Assembly (NCBI GenBank): GCA_016296885.1
Contig: JAEDHT010000013.1
Location: 1-50,592 of the forward strand
DNA length: 50,592 nucleotides
Reading direction: 5' to 3'
Source of the DNA: Clostridiaceae bacterium
Lineage (GTDB): Bacteria; Bacillota; Clostridia; Oscillospirales; Acutalibacteraceae
The translations under genes were made by a program, and so were the position numbers. How positions within the stretch are numbered: the stretch's first letter is position 1; each line of letters begins with the position of its first letter. Below are positions 1 through 7,986 of this stretch, in pieces. Below the pieces are notes generated by a model. That model was not told the DNA's origin. It worked only from the letters and a program-made list of their open reading frames with translations, and made no database searches.

Positions 1-1
1 A

Positions 2-105
2 GCAAGAGGTTATCATACATTTGAAGGCTTTTCATCTATGATTTACCTTATCGCTACAAAATTGGAACTTGCTTTACCAAATCCATTACGAAATTTGGAG
101 TAGAA
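2..105 (+). CDS. transposase, C-terminal fragment (cut by window edge)
   Basis: An open frame enters from the left edge and stops at TAG 103-105. Its roughly 34 residues include ARGYHTFEGF followed by MIYLIATKLELALP. An (A)RGYxxFExF segment followed by a hydrophobic stretch resembles the extreme C-terminus of IS transposases of the ISL3-like type, where it follows the last catalytic glutamate region. Only the tail is visible, so catalytic residues cannot be checked and the family is tentative. No clear terminal inverted repeat of an insertion sequence can be delimited before the next gene. Confidence 0.5.
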
Positions 106-113
106 ACATAGAA

Positions 114-169
114 AATTACTAATTGCATAATTAATATAATCATGGTATAATTGCTATTAATTAGTAATT
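114..169. repeat. 11-bp inverted repeat flanking the first promoter
   Basis: The arms AATTACTAATT (114-124) and AATTAGTAATT (159-169) are perfect reverse complements, 34 bases apart, and enclose the predicted promoter at 123-151. The hexamer AATTGC also occurs three times in direct orientation (121, 149, 166). This could be an operator for a dimeric repressor or a remnant of the neighbouring insertion sequence. Nothing in the sequence decides between these. Confidence 0.5.
123..151 (+). promoter_or_regulatory. extended -10 promoter for the asparaginase gene
   Basis: TATAAT at 146-151 is preceded by TGG, giving an extended -10 element, with a weak -35 TTGCAT at 123-128 and a 17-base spacer. 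The predicted start lies about 25 bases upstream of the ATG at 183. An 11-bp inverted repeat brackets it. Confidence 0.6.
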
Positions 170-182
170 GCGAGGTAAATTA

Positions 183-1217
183 ATGAATATACTGGTAATT
201 CTTACTGGTGGTACAATTGGCAGCAGTATAAACGATCATCTAATAAATGTTAACGATAATTCTGTATATTTACTTATAGAATTTTACAAAAAGAAATACG
301 GACAAGATGTTAATTTCGATGTTATAAGACCTATTAATATGTTAAGCGAGAACTTTACTCCGGAACAGTGGAATGTACTCATTGATGTGTTATTAAAAAC
401 AGATGCAATGAAATATGATGGCGTTATAATAACTCACGGATCTGACACACTCCCATATTCTTCGGCACTTATAGGTATGATGTTTTCTCACACACCGATA
501 CCGATTATATTGGTTGCATCCGGTCATCCATTAGGTCACCCTCTTAGCAACGGACTTGAAAACTTCAGAAATGCTGTATGCTTTATAAAAAATGAAAATA
601 TCAATGGTGTATTCAGCATTTATAGGGGCTGCGACGGAAGAAACACTGTTTATCTATCTACAAGAATTAAGGAAGCAGATTCTTACAGCGATGAATTTTC
701 TAGCTTTGGTGGGGTACCATTTGGCTATATGGTAAACGAGCGTTTTTTACCTAGGATATCTCCTATTAACCCTACTGTAGATGAAATTAATAGTATTAAC
801 ACGCCTGTCTTAAAAAATAAATTAACCTTTAGCAAAGATATTTTAGTAATAAAGCCCTACACAGGACTTAATTACAAATTTTTAAACCTTGATGCTAATC
901 CTGCATGTGTGCTTCATTTTCTTTATCATTCTTCAACAGGATGTACTAGCTCGGGAGATTATTCGTTACCCGATTTTATTGCAGAGTGCAAAAATAGAGG
1001 GATTGACTTTTATCTATCATCATTTAAAAATACTAATACAAATATGTATGATTCAAGCAGAATTTTGCTAGAGTCGGGTGCTAAACCTTTGCTAAACATT
1101 TCTTCTGAGGCTGCACGTGCAAAATTGCACATTGCCTACAATCAAAATGAAATCAGCGCCAGCGAATATATTAGTAAAAACCTTTACTTTGAACATATAA
1201 ACAATTTTATGGATTAA
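183..1217 (+). CDS. L-asparaginase, cytoplasmic type I-like
   Basis: This 344-residue protein is an asparaginase-family amidohydrolase, expected to hydrolyse asparagine to aspartate and ammonia. The N-terminal TGGTIGS motif (residues 8-14, nucleophile candidate Thr11) and the second motif HGSDT (85-89) are visible. The usual second motif is HGTDT, so the second catalytic threonine is replaced by serine (Ser87), with Asp88 kept. There is no signal peptide, pointing to the cytoplasmic form, and the length fits the family. An in-frame TTG exists at 168, but the ATG at 183 has GAGGT at 172-176 and starts directly at the conserved first beta strand. A strong extended -10 promoter lies upstream. 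Confidence 0.87.
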   Translation: MNILVILTGGTIGSSINDHLINVNDNSVYLLIEFYKKKYGQDVNFDVIRPINMLSENFTPEQWNVLIDVLLKTDAMKYDGVIITHGSDTLPYSSALIGMMFSHTPIPIILVASGHPLGHPLSNGLENFRNAVCFIKNENINGVFSIYRGCDGRNTVYLSTRIKEADSYSDEFSSFGGVPFGYMVNERFLPRISPINPTVDEINSINTPVLKNKLTFSKDILVIKPYTGLNYKFLNLDANPACVLHFLYHSSTGCTSSGDYSLPDFIAECKNRGIDFYLSSFKNTNTNMYDSSRILLESGAKPLLNISSEAARAKLHIAYNQNEISASEYISKNLYFEHINNFMD

Positions 1218-1259
1218 TTATTTTAATATTAATCTGTAATGAAAGGAATATCAGATTAT

Positions 1260-1757
1260 ATGAAGTATTGCAATAAATGTAAAAAATTATACCCATCTAC
1301 ATTTGAAGTATGCGATGATTGTGCTAAAGACTTAAAAAAGATGGATTTATTAAATGCTCCTGTCTATCTTGTTACTGCTTGTGGGTTTGAGAGATCAAAC
1401 ATTGAAGGTGCATTAAAGGATGGAAAGGTACCATATATAGAAAAACCGGAAAAAAATGAATCCGGTGCAAACGCAATAACCGGTTCATATAGTGAAAATC
1501 ATAGAATACTTGTACCATATCAGGCTTATCTTAAATCTAAAGAGATATTAGATGATATAGGAGTAGTTGTGAACGATAACTTAAATAACGATGATATTGA
1601 AGAAGATATCAAAGAATTAATGAAGAAAAATCCAGAGGCATCATCTAGCATGAGTCCTAAAATCACTGCTGCGATGATGTTTATATTTTTAATATTAATT
1701 ATGGTCACTGTATTTTTAACAGATGGACTTACATCATGGATTAAGTCACTGTTCTAA
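1260..1757 (+). CDS. zinc-ribbon, DUF2007-like, C-terminally membrane-anchored protein
   Basis: The protein has 165 residues and no assigned function. It opens with a paired-cysteine zinc ribbon (CNKC, then CDDC about 15 residues later). A middle segment runs from a VYLVTACGFERSNIEGAL-type start to a VPYQAYLKSKEIL-type end, resembling the DUF2007 fold of small putative signalling proteins. One hydrophobic helix near the C-terminus is followed by a short tail, so it is probably tail-anchored. The ATG at 1239 has no ribosome binding site, whereas AAAGGA at 1242-1247 serves the ATG at 1260 with a slightly long spacer. It sits 42 bases after the asparaginase gene and 22 bases before the next gene, so co-transcription is likely. 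Confidence 0.68.
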   Translation: MKYCNKCKKLYPSTFEVCDDCAKDLKKMDLLNAPVYLVTACGFERSNIEGALKDGKVPYIEKPEKNESGANAITGSYSENHRILVPYQAYLKSKEILDDIGVVVNDNLNNDDIEEDIKELMKKNPEASSSMSPKITAAMMFIFLILIMVTVFLTDGLTSWIKSLF

Positions 1758-1779
1758 TTATTTTTTAGGAGAGATTTTA

Positions 1780-2946
1780 TTGAATCGCAAAATAATTGCA
1801 CTTTTATTGTGTGTTTGTTGTATACTATTGTGTTTTCTAAATGCTTGTGGTGAAGATGAAAGTGCATTGGTTGCCAATACAACAAGCAGTGGTATTATAT
1901 TAGATGATGAAATGAATGATTTGTTTTCAGATGTATCATCTACAGATCTTTTGCTTAACACTGATACAGAGCCTGAGTATAAATTAACTGAAAAAGAACA
2001 AGTAATTGCAAATAACGCAAAAGAATATATGCAACAGCTTGACTTTAGTGGAACGGTCTTAATTGGTATTGGAGAAAATGTAATTTATTGTGACTCCTAT
2101 GATTATGCAGACAAAAAATTAAAATTGTACAACACTAATGACACAGTATATCAAATTGCTTCACTATCTAAACAATTTACCGGAGCAGCTGTTCTACTTT
2201 TGCAAGAGCAGGGCAAATTAAAAGTTACAGATAAACTTTCAAAATATATCGATGGGTATAAATATGGAGATAAATTAACTATAGAGAATCTGTTGTTTAT
2301 GACATCCGGTATGCAGGATTTTGCTGATGCTTATATACTGGACTCTTTAAAGGCTGAAAAAGAATACCCAATTGGATACATGTATGATCTAATCAAGGAT
2401 TATGATTTGTGGTCAACACCTGGAACTACTTATGAATATTGCAATACCAATTTTTATGTTCTTGGAATGATAATAGAAAAAGCTTCGGGCATGAGTTATG
2501 AGGAGTATTTAAAAAAATATATATTTGAACCGCTAAATATGAGATCTACAAGTCTTGACACCTCTACCGTTAATGCCAAAGGATATTCCTGGGGTAATGA
2601 GTTTAGTTGTGTATATGACAAATCTATTTTTTATTCTGCGGGTGCTATATGTTCAAATGCTAAAGATATGTTTAAATGGCTTAATGGATTTCACAGTGGA
2701 AGGGTTATTAGCCGTGAATCTATCAATTATATCCTATCTGACAAATCTAAACTCGGTTATTCCTGTGGTTGGGTAGTATCACAGGAAGGCGTTATGCGTC
2801 ATAGTGGAAACTTAGGTGGTTACAAAACTTTTGCTATGATAGACTATCAAAATGATATAAAAGTAGTTGTATTAAGCAATAATGAACAGCAATCATCTGC
2901 AGAAATTGGTTTACAACTTAACGAAATTGCAAAGAGTGAAATATAG
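1780..2946 (+). CDS. serine hydrolase lipoprotein, class C beta-lactamase-like
   Basis: This 388-residue exported protein belongs to the beta-lactamase-related (EstB/PBP4*-like) serine hydrolases. After a hydrophobic signal a lipobox (LNAC, Cys23) marks lipid attachment. A low-complexity linker leads to the catalytic motifs SLSK (Ser128, Lys131), YCN (Tyr220, Asn222) and HSG (341-343), all intact. Likely activities are a D-amino-acid peptidase or esterase at the cell surface; true beta-lactamase activity is less likely for this group. The open frame extends upstream to 1723, but the TTG at 1780 follows AGGAGAG (1767-1773) and gives a proper lipoprotein signal. The C-terminus ends 19 bases before ispDF. 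Confidence 0.85.
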   Translation: MNRKIIALLLCVCCILLCFLNACGEDESALVANTTSSGIILDDEMNDLFSDVSSTDLLLNTDTEPEYKLTEKEQVIANNAKEYMQQLDFSGTVLIGIGENVIYCDSYDYADKKLKLYNTNDTVYQIASLSKQFTGAAVLLLQEQGKLKVTDKLSKYIDGYKYGDKLTIENLLFMTSGMQDFADAYILDSLKAEKEYPIGYMYDLIKDYDLWSTPGTTYEYCNTNFYVLGMIIEKASGMSYEEYLKKYIFEPLNMRSTSLDTSTVNAKGYSWGNEFSCVYDKSIFYSAGAICSNAKDMFKWLNGFHSGRVISRESINYILSDKSKLGYSCGWVVSQEGVMRHSGNLGGYKTFAMIDYQNDIKVVVLSNNEQQSSAEIGLQLNEIAKSEI

Positions 2947-2965
2947 AATTTATGGGGTTGATATT

Positions 2966-4132
2966 ATGGTAAAAATATCGGCTATTATAGTAGCAGCAGG
3001 AAATTCTACCCGAATGGGTGGTATCAATAAGCAACTAATTAAAATATGTGGCAAGTCTGTAATTGTTCATACAATTACTGCATTTAATTCAGCAAAAAAT
3101 ATTAGTGAAATTATAATTGTTACCAAGCGAGAGCTTATCAGTCAAATACAAGATTTGTTAAAAACAACATCTATTGATAAACCCATTAAATTTGTATGTG
3201 GTGGCAATACACGTCAGACTTCTGTAATTAATGGAATTAATGCGTGTGATGAAAATTCTGAGTATTATGCAATACATGATGGAGCAAGACCCTTTGTCTT
3301 GCCTGATACAATCGATAAACTCTGTGATTATGCCATAAGATATGGTTGTGTAGCCCCCTGCACTGAATTAAGTGATACGGTTAAAAAAGTAAACGAGCAA
3401 ATGTGCATCGTAAATACTCCCGATCGTTCATCATTGATGGCTGTTCAAACTCCGCAAATAATTAAAAAGGACTTTTATTTAGATGCTCTTTCTAAGGTTG
3501 CAGATACCAAATTATTTACTGATGATTGTGGTATGTTAGAGAGTGCAGGATATGAAGTACGCCTGTTTAATTTGCAAAATGATAACATTAAAATTACTCA
3601 CTCTGACGATGTAAGCTGGGCAGAACAAATATTAGGAAAGAGGACAAATATGTGTAATCAAATGAGAATAGGACACGGGTATGATGTACACAAGCTTGTT
3701 GAAAATCGAAAACTAATATTAGGTGGAATGGAGATACCTTACGAAAAAGGTCTGCTTGGACATTCAGATGCTGATGTGCTTACTCATGCAATTATGGATG
3801 CTCTACTTGGCGCAGCCGCAATGGGCGATATAGGAGCTTTGTTTCCTGATACAGATCCCGCATATAAGGGTGCTGATAGTATGAAGCTCTTAAAAGAGGT
3901 ATGTAATAAAATTGCTGATGCAGGATATAAAATTATAAATATTGACTGCACCTTAATAGCACAAGAGCCTAAACTTAAACCTTATATTGAAAAGATAAGA
4001 AAAAATTATGCTGACATTATGAATATTAATATTTCTCAAATAAATGTAAAGGCAACAACAGAGGAAAAATTAGGATTTACAGGCCGAAAAGAGGGTATGT
4101 CTGCCCATTGTGTTTGTCTTATTAAAAATTAG
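2966..4132 (+). CDS. ispDF: bifunctional IspD/IspF, MEP isoprenoid pathway
   Basis: One 388-residue chain fuses two enzymes of the non-mevalonate isoprenoid pathway. Residues ~1-225 are IspD (MEP cytidylyltransferase), with the nucleotide-binding AAGNSTRMGG motif at 10-19, IHDGARPFV in the middle and TDD near its end. Residues ~232-388 are IspF (MEcPP synthase), with metal ligands in GYDVH, GHSDADVLTHA, the substrate loop FPDTDP and a TTEEKLGFTGR end. The linker between them is only a few residues. IspE, the enzyme acting between them, is not here. The ATG at 2966 has GGGG upstream and starts at the first strand of IspD. A 28-codon upstream extension overlapping the previous gene is unlikely to be used. 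Confidence 0.95.
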   Translation: MVKISAIIVAAGNSTRMGGINKQLIKICGKSVIVHTITAFNSAKNISEIIIVTKRELISQIQDLLKTTSIDKPIKFVCGGNTRQTSVINGINACDENSEYYAIHDGARPFVLPDTIDKLCDYAIRYGCVAPCTELSDTVKKVNEQMCIVNTPDRSSLMAVQTPQIIKKDFYLDALSKVADTKLFTDDCGMLESAGYEVRLFNLQNDNIKITHSDDVSWAEQILGKRTNMCNQMRIGHGYDVHKLVENRKLILGGMEIPYEKGLLGHSDADVLTHAIMDALLGAAAMGDIGALFPDTDPAYKGADSMKLLKEVCNKIADAGYKIINIDCTLIAQEPKLKPYIEKIRKNYADIMNINISQINVKATTEEKLGFTGRKEGMSAHCVCLIKN

Positions 4133-4166
4133 TCTTTGAAAGGAAAACATATAAGCCTTTAAAATT

Positions 4167-4901
4167 ATGTGTAATAAAAATAAAGAACCGCTCGGAAACG
4201 GATTTACCGTAAATGTTTCTGATATACATAGATTTAATACTGATACGATTATTTTAGCTAATTTTGCTATGCCAAAGAAACATGAAAATGTTATAGATAT
4301 TGGCACAGGATGCGGAACAATGCCTCTAATATGGTGTAGGGAAGAAGCAGGCAAACATATTACAGCTGTAGATATTCAGACCGATGCTTGCGAATTGCTT
4401 AAAAGTAGTATTGCGGATAATAATCTTCAAGACAAAATAAGCGTGATAAATGATGATATAATGAATCTTAATTCGAGTAATTATGCCGGCGCTTTTGACT
4501 TGGCAGTTTGTAATCCACCTTATAAACCTGCAGGAACAGGAATAGTTAATAGTAACATAGGAAAAACAACTGCACGTCATGAGAGGAATATAACCATAGA
4601 TGATATAGCAATGTGCGCTAATCACTTATTAAGATTTGGGGGAAGATTTTGTCTTTGTCAACGTCCGGAAAGGCTAAGTGACGTTATCTCTGCATTTAGA
4701 AATGCTGATATTGAGCCTAAAAGATTACGATTTGTACAGCAAAGACTAGACAAAGCTCCCAAACTTTTTTTGATAGAAGGGAAGAGAGGGGCTCAAAAAA
4801 GTGGACTAGTTGTTTTACCTACCCTCTTTATTGAAGATATAAATAGTAATGATTTTTCAGATGAAATGAAGAAAATATATGGTATTTACAAATATAAATG
4901 A
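4167..4901 (+). CDS. TrmN6/YabB-like SAM-dependent RNA or protein methyltransferase
   Basis: This 244-residue Rossmann-fold methyltransferase is like TrmN6 (YfiC/YabB), which makes N6-methyladenosine at position 37 of tRNA1(Val). The SAM-binding motif DIGTGCGTMPL is near residues 44-54, the acidic VDIQ follows motif I, and the amino-methyltransferase signature NPPY is present. The next gene is rsmI, the same pairing as yabB and yabC in Bacillus, which supports the call. The ribosome binding site AAAGG (4139-4143) lies unusually far from the ATG, and can pair with CCTTT at 4156-4160, so a small hairpin may modulate initiation. Substrate specificity is inferred from family and context only. Confidence 0.8.
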   Translation: MCNKNKEPLGNGFTVNVSDIHRFNTDTIILANFAMPKKHENVIDIGTGCGTMPLIWCREEAGKHITAVDIQTDACELLKSSIADNNLQDKISVINDDIMNLNSSNYAGAFDLAVCNPPYKPAGTGIVNSNIGKTTARHERNITIDDIAMCANHLLRFGGRFCLCQRPERLSDVISAFRNADIEPKRLRFVQQRLDKAPKLFLIEGKRGAQKSGLVVLPTLFIEDINSNDFSDEMKKIYGIYKYK

Positions 4902-4917
4902 TATGGATGTGTAAAAT

Positions 4918-5742
4918 TTGAGTGGAAAATTGTACGTAGTTGGCACACCTATAGGTAATCTAAATGATTTTTCCCCAAGAGCAAAGCAAACTCTTGAAAT
5001 GGTTGATTTTATTGCTGCTGAGGACACACGTGTCACTGTTAAGCTGTTAAATAATTTAGAAATAAAAACACCGATGGTAAGTTATCACGAGCATAATATG
5101 ACAGAACGAGGTAAACTAATTATTGAGAGAATAGTTGCCGGTGAAAATTGCGCAATCGTTACAGATGCGGGTATGCCATGCATAAGTGATCCTGGTGAGA
5201 TGTTAATAAAACAATGTGCAGCGGAAAATATTGAAGTGCTTGCTGTGCCCGGACCTAGCGCCCTTATAGCCGCATTAGCAGTATCAGGTCTTGATACCGG
5301 CAGATTTACATTTGAGGGCTTCTTGAGCATGAATAAGAAAAGTAGAATTGAGCATTTGGAAAGTATTATAAACGAAAAGAGAACAATGATCTTTTACGAA
5401 GCACCCCACAAGCTACCTGCAACCTTGATTGACCTTTACAAGTACCTTGGCGACAGAAAAATTTCTATAGTACGTGAAATAACTAAGATATACGAGCAAG
5501 TTATTCGAACCACACTTTCATCAGCAAGTAATCAATATATAAATGGTGAAATAAAGGGCGAAATAGTACTTGTTATAGAGGGAAAAAAAGACAATAAAGA
5601 GGAAAAAGAGTATAATCTTGAGGATGCGTGCAAACTTGCAAGCGAGCTTATCGAAAGAGGTTTTTCTAAATCAAATGCAGCCAAGCAAGCCTCAATAGTA
5701 ACAGGGATAAAAAAGGGAGATATATATAAGGAGATACTATAA
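4918..5742 (+). CDS. rsmI: 16S rRNA (cytidine1402-2'-O)-methyltransferase
   Basis: The 274-residue protein matches RsmI, which 2'-O-methylates C1402 in the decoding centre of 16S rRNA using SAM. Diagnostic segments are LYVVGTPIGNLND at the N-terminus, AAEDTR, SYHEHN, VTDAGMPCISDPG and VPGPSA, the layout of tetrapyrrole-methylase-fold enzymes. The C-terminal helical extension also fits the family. Start is a TTG at 4918 placed just before the conserved first strand; the ribosome binding site is weak. folC begins 4 bases after its stop, so translation is probably coupled. Confidence 0.95.
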   Translation: MSGKLYVVGTPIGNLNDFSPRAKQTLEMVDFIAAEDTRVTVKLLNNLEIKTPMVSYHEHNMTERGKLIIERIVAGENCAIVTDAGMPCISDPGEMLIKQCAAENIEVLAVPGPSALIAALAVSGLDTGRFTFEGFLSMNKKSRIEHLESIINEKRTMIFYEAPHKLPATLIDLYKYLGDRKISIVREITKIYEQVIRTTLSSASNQYINGEIKGEIVLVIEGKKDNKEEKEYNLEDACKLASELIERGFSKSNAAKQASIVTGIKKGDIYKEIL

Positions 5743-5746
5743 GATA

Positions 5747-7030
5747 GTGGAATCAACAAATTTACAAAGTGCAATAGATACAATAGGTTCTCTAAGACGT
5801 TTTGGTTCACGTCCGGGATTGGATAGTATAAGGGCATTACTTGATCTGCTCGGAAATCCACAGGACAAGCTTAAATACGTTCATGTGGCCGGTACAAATG
5901 GAAAAGGCTCTGTATGTGCTATGTTATCAAAAATTCTTGAGAAATCAGGATATAAGACAGGTTTATATATTTCTCCTTACGTTATAGAATTTCGTGAGAG
6001 AATACAGATAAATAGCAAAATGATACCTGAGGAAAAACTGATAGACTTAGTAAATATTGTGTATTCGAAGGTAAATGAACTATTTGAAAAAAACATAATT
6101 GTTACTGAGTTTGAGATGATTACGGCCATTGCGTTCCTATATTTTGCTGAGGAAAAATGCGACATAGTTGTATTAGAGACGGGTATGGGAGGACAGTTTG
6201 ATGCTACAAACATTATTAAGACTTCCTGTGCAGATGTAATTACCCCAATTTCGCTTGATCATACAGCAATATTGGGTAACACAATAGAAAAAATATGCGA
6301 CGAAAAACGTAGAATACTAAAGAAAAATTCAAATGTAATATTTTATAGACAAGAATCTACTATAAATCAGATGATAGAATCATATACGAGTGAACAAGCG
6401 TCACATATTTATTATGCCGATGAACTCAACATTAATCCAATTAATTCAGATTTAGAAAGAAACTCATTTACCTATAATAATGAAGCATATTGTATTAATC
6501 TCCTTGGAAATCACCAGATTGTCAATGCATCAATAGTTATTGCTACAGCAAATGCATTGAAACTTTCCGGATTTAATCTCATAACTAATGATTCCATAAA
6601 AAATGGATTATCCGAAGCAAAAAATCCCGGCAGATTTGAATATTTCGATCTGGAGGTGCCAACTATATTAGATGGCGCACATAATCCAAGCGGAACACTA
6701 GCTCTTGCAAATACACTTAGTCAATTAGTAAAAAATAAAAAAATAATATGTATTATAGGAATGTTAAAGGATAAAGACGTTAATTTAGCAATATCAAACT
6801 TGTCTGATCTTTTTGATTATGTTATATGCACAGAACCAAAAAATAAAAGGAAAATGAATTGCTATAAACTAAAATCTATAGCAGATAAATATTTTCATAA
6901 AACAGATACTGAACCGGATGTCATAGAAGCCTATAAAAAAGCCCAGACTATGTCTTCAGATGATACTGTAATTTTGATTTGTGGTTCATTATATCTAATA
7001 AGTGAAATAAGAAATTACCTTAATAAATAA
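5747..7030 (+). CDS. folC: folylpolyglutamate synthase / dihydrofolate synthase
   Basis: This 427-residue ATP-dependent ligase adds glutamate to folates, and possibly to dihydropteroate, in the cytoplasm. The P-loop HVAGTNGKGSV is near residues 46-56; the Mur-ligase fold markers LETGMGGQFDATN and ITPISLDHTAILG follow, then LGNHQIVNAS and the C-terminal domain motif LDGAHNP. The length is typical. It starts with GTG at 5747 after AAGGAG (5728-5733), whose region overlaps the end of rsmI. It is the last gene of the left plus-strand cluster and is followed by a terminator hairpin facing the convergent lgt. Confidence 0.95.
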   Translation: MESTNLQSAIDTIGSLRRFGSRPGLDSIRALLDLLGNPQDKLKYVHVAGTNGKGSVCAMLSKILEKSGYKTGLYISPYVIEFRERIQINSKMIPEEKLIDLVNIVYSKVNELFEKNIIVTEFEMITAIAFLYFAEEKCDIVVLETGMGGQFDATNIIKTSCADVITPISLDHTAILGNTIEKICDEKRRILKKNSNVIFYRQESTINQMIESYTSEQASHIYYADELNINPINSDLERNSFTYNNEAYCINLLGNHQIVNASIVIATANALKLSGFNLITNDSIKNGLSEAKNPGRFEYFDLEVPTILDGAHNPSGTLALANTLSQLVKNKKIICIIGMLKDKDVNLAISNLSDLFDYVICTEPKNKRKMNCYKLKSIADKYFHKTDTEPDVIEAYKKAQTMSSDDTVILICGSLYLISEIRNYLNK

Positions 7031-7035
7031 GAAAA

Positions 7036-7083
7036 ACCGCTTTTATTTATCTAAACAGATAAAATAAGAGCGGTATGTTTTTA
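7036..7083. terminator. bidirectional terminator between folC and lgt
   Basis: ACCGCTTTTATTTATCT and its near-complement AGATAAAATAAGAGCGGT (7036-7074) form a long stem with a tiny loop. It has A-runs on the left (7032-7036) and T-runs on the right, so U-tracts exist in both directions. It lies between convergent folC (+) and lgt (-). Confidence 0.85.
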
Positions 7084-7090
7084 TACAGAT

Positions 7091-7120
7091 AATTCCCGAA
7101 AATGAATATTTTCGGGAATT
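7091..7120. repeat. perfect 13-bp inverted repeat beside the terminator
   Basis: AATTCCCGAAAAT (7091-7103) and ATTTTCGGGAATT (7108-7120) are exact reverse complements around the 4-base loop GAAT. No U-tract follows directly on either strand. It may reinforce termination or mRNA 3' end stability, or be a protein-binding palindrome. Confidence 0.7.
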
Positions 7121-7159
7121 CAGGGTAGGGGTTAAATTATTATAGCAGTTCATTATTAG

Positions 7160-7984
7160 TTACTCTTTATTTTTTACAAATATATCATCGGTTCTATTTC
7201 TAAAAATAATTAAAAGAACAATTGCAGAAATTACCATAAACGCAGAAAGCATTTGTGAAACTCTTATATTAAGTGTAAAAATTTTAAATGGTAAGTATAG
7301 ACTGTCCGTTCTTAGACCTTCAATTATTGTTCGACCAAAACCATACCATAATAAGTATAAAATTCCTGCCTGTCCATAATATTTCTGCCATTTCTTACTA
7401 AAAATATAAATGAACAATGCACCAAGCAAACACCAAATTGACTCATACAGGAAACAAGGATGCACACCTATGCCGTTTGTGTTTTCGCTTACCATCCTCC
7501 ATGGGAGATCAGTTGCACTTCCAAAGGCCTCCTGATTCATAAAATTTCCCCATCTACCTATTCCCTGACCTATGAGAAAGGAAATTGAGCACAAATCTAA
7601 GCAGGCTGGAACATTCATTTTTTGGATTTTTGCAGGAACTAATCCACCAATAAGACCACCAATAAGTCCCCCATAAATCGCAAGACCACCCTCATGTATA
7701 TTTATAATTTTTATAGGGTCATCTTTATAGCTATCCCATGAGAATATTACATAATATAGTCTTGCACCAATTATTGCAAAAATCAGCCCAAAAATAGCAC
7801 AGTTTGTCAGTCTATCTGATGATTGTTTATAAAACTTACATCGTTTGATTGCACATAATAGAGCTAATATAAACCCTACAGCAATAATGATTCCATACCA
7901 ATATATTTTTGTATTTCCAAATGAAAAAGCTACAGGATTTACATCAAAGCTAATCCCCAGACCCGGAAATGAGACATTAAACAC
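7160..7984 (-). CDS. lgt: prolipoprotein diacylglyceryl transferase
   Basis: The 274-residue membrane enzyme transfers diacylglycerol from phosphatidylglycerol to the lipobox cysteine of preprolipoproteins, the first step of lipoprotein maturation. About seven hydrophobic segments are visible, with the family motifs HEGGLAIYGGLIGG, the signature GRWGNFMNQEAFG and HPCFLYES, and an arginine in RTDSLY. The start is GTG at 7984 with GAGGGA upstream, 2 bases after the end of the M16 peptidase gene, so it forms a three-gene unit with the two M16 genes. At least two predicted lipoproteins in this window would be substrates. Confidence 0.96.
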   Translation of the reverse strand: MFNVSFPGLGISFDVNPVAFSFGNTKIYWYGIIIAVGFILALLCAIKRCKFYKQSSDRLTNCAIFGLIFAIIGARLYYVIFSWDSYKDDPIKIINIHEGGLAIYGGLIGGLIGGLVPAKIQKMNVPACLDLCSISFLIGQGIGRWGNFMNQEAFGSATDLPWRMVSENTNGIGVHPCFLYESIWCLLGALFIYIFSKKWQKYYGQAGILYLLWYGFGRTIIEGLRTDSLYLPFKIFTLNIRVSQMLSAFMVISAIVLLIIFRNRTDDIFVKNKE

Positions 7985-7986
7985 TT

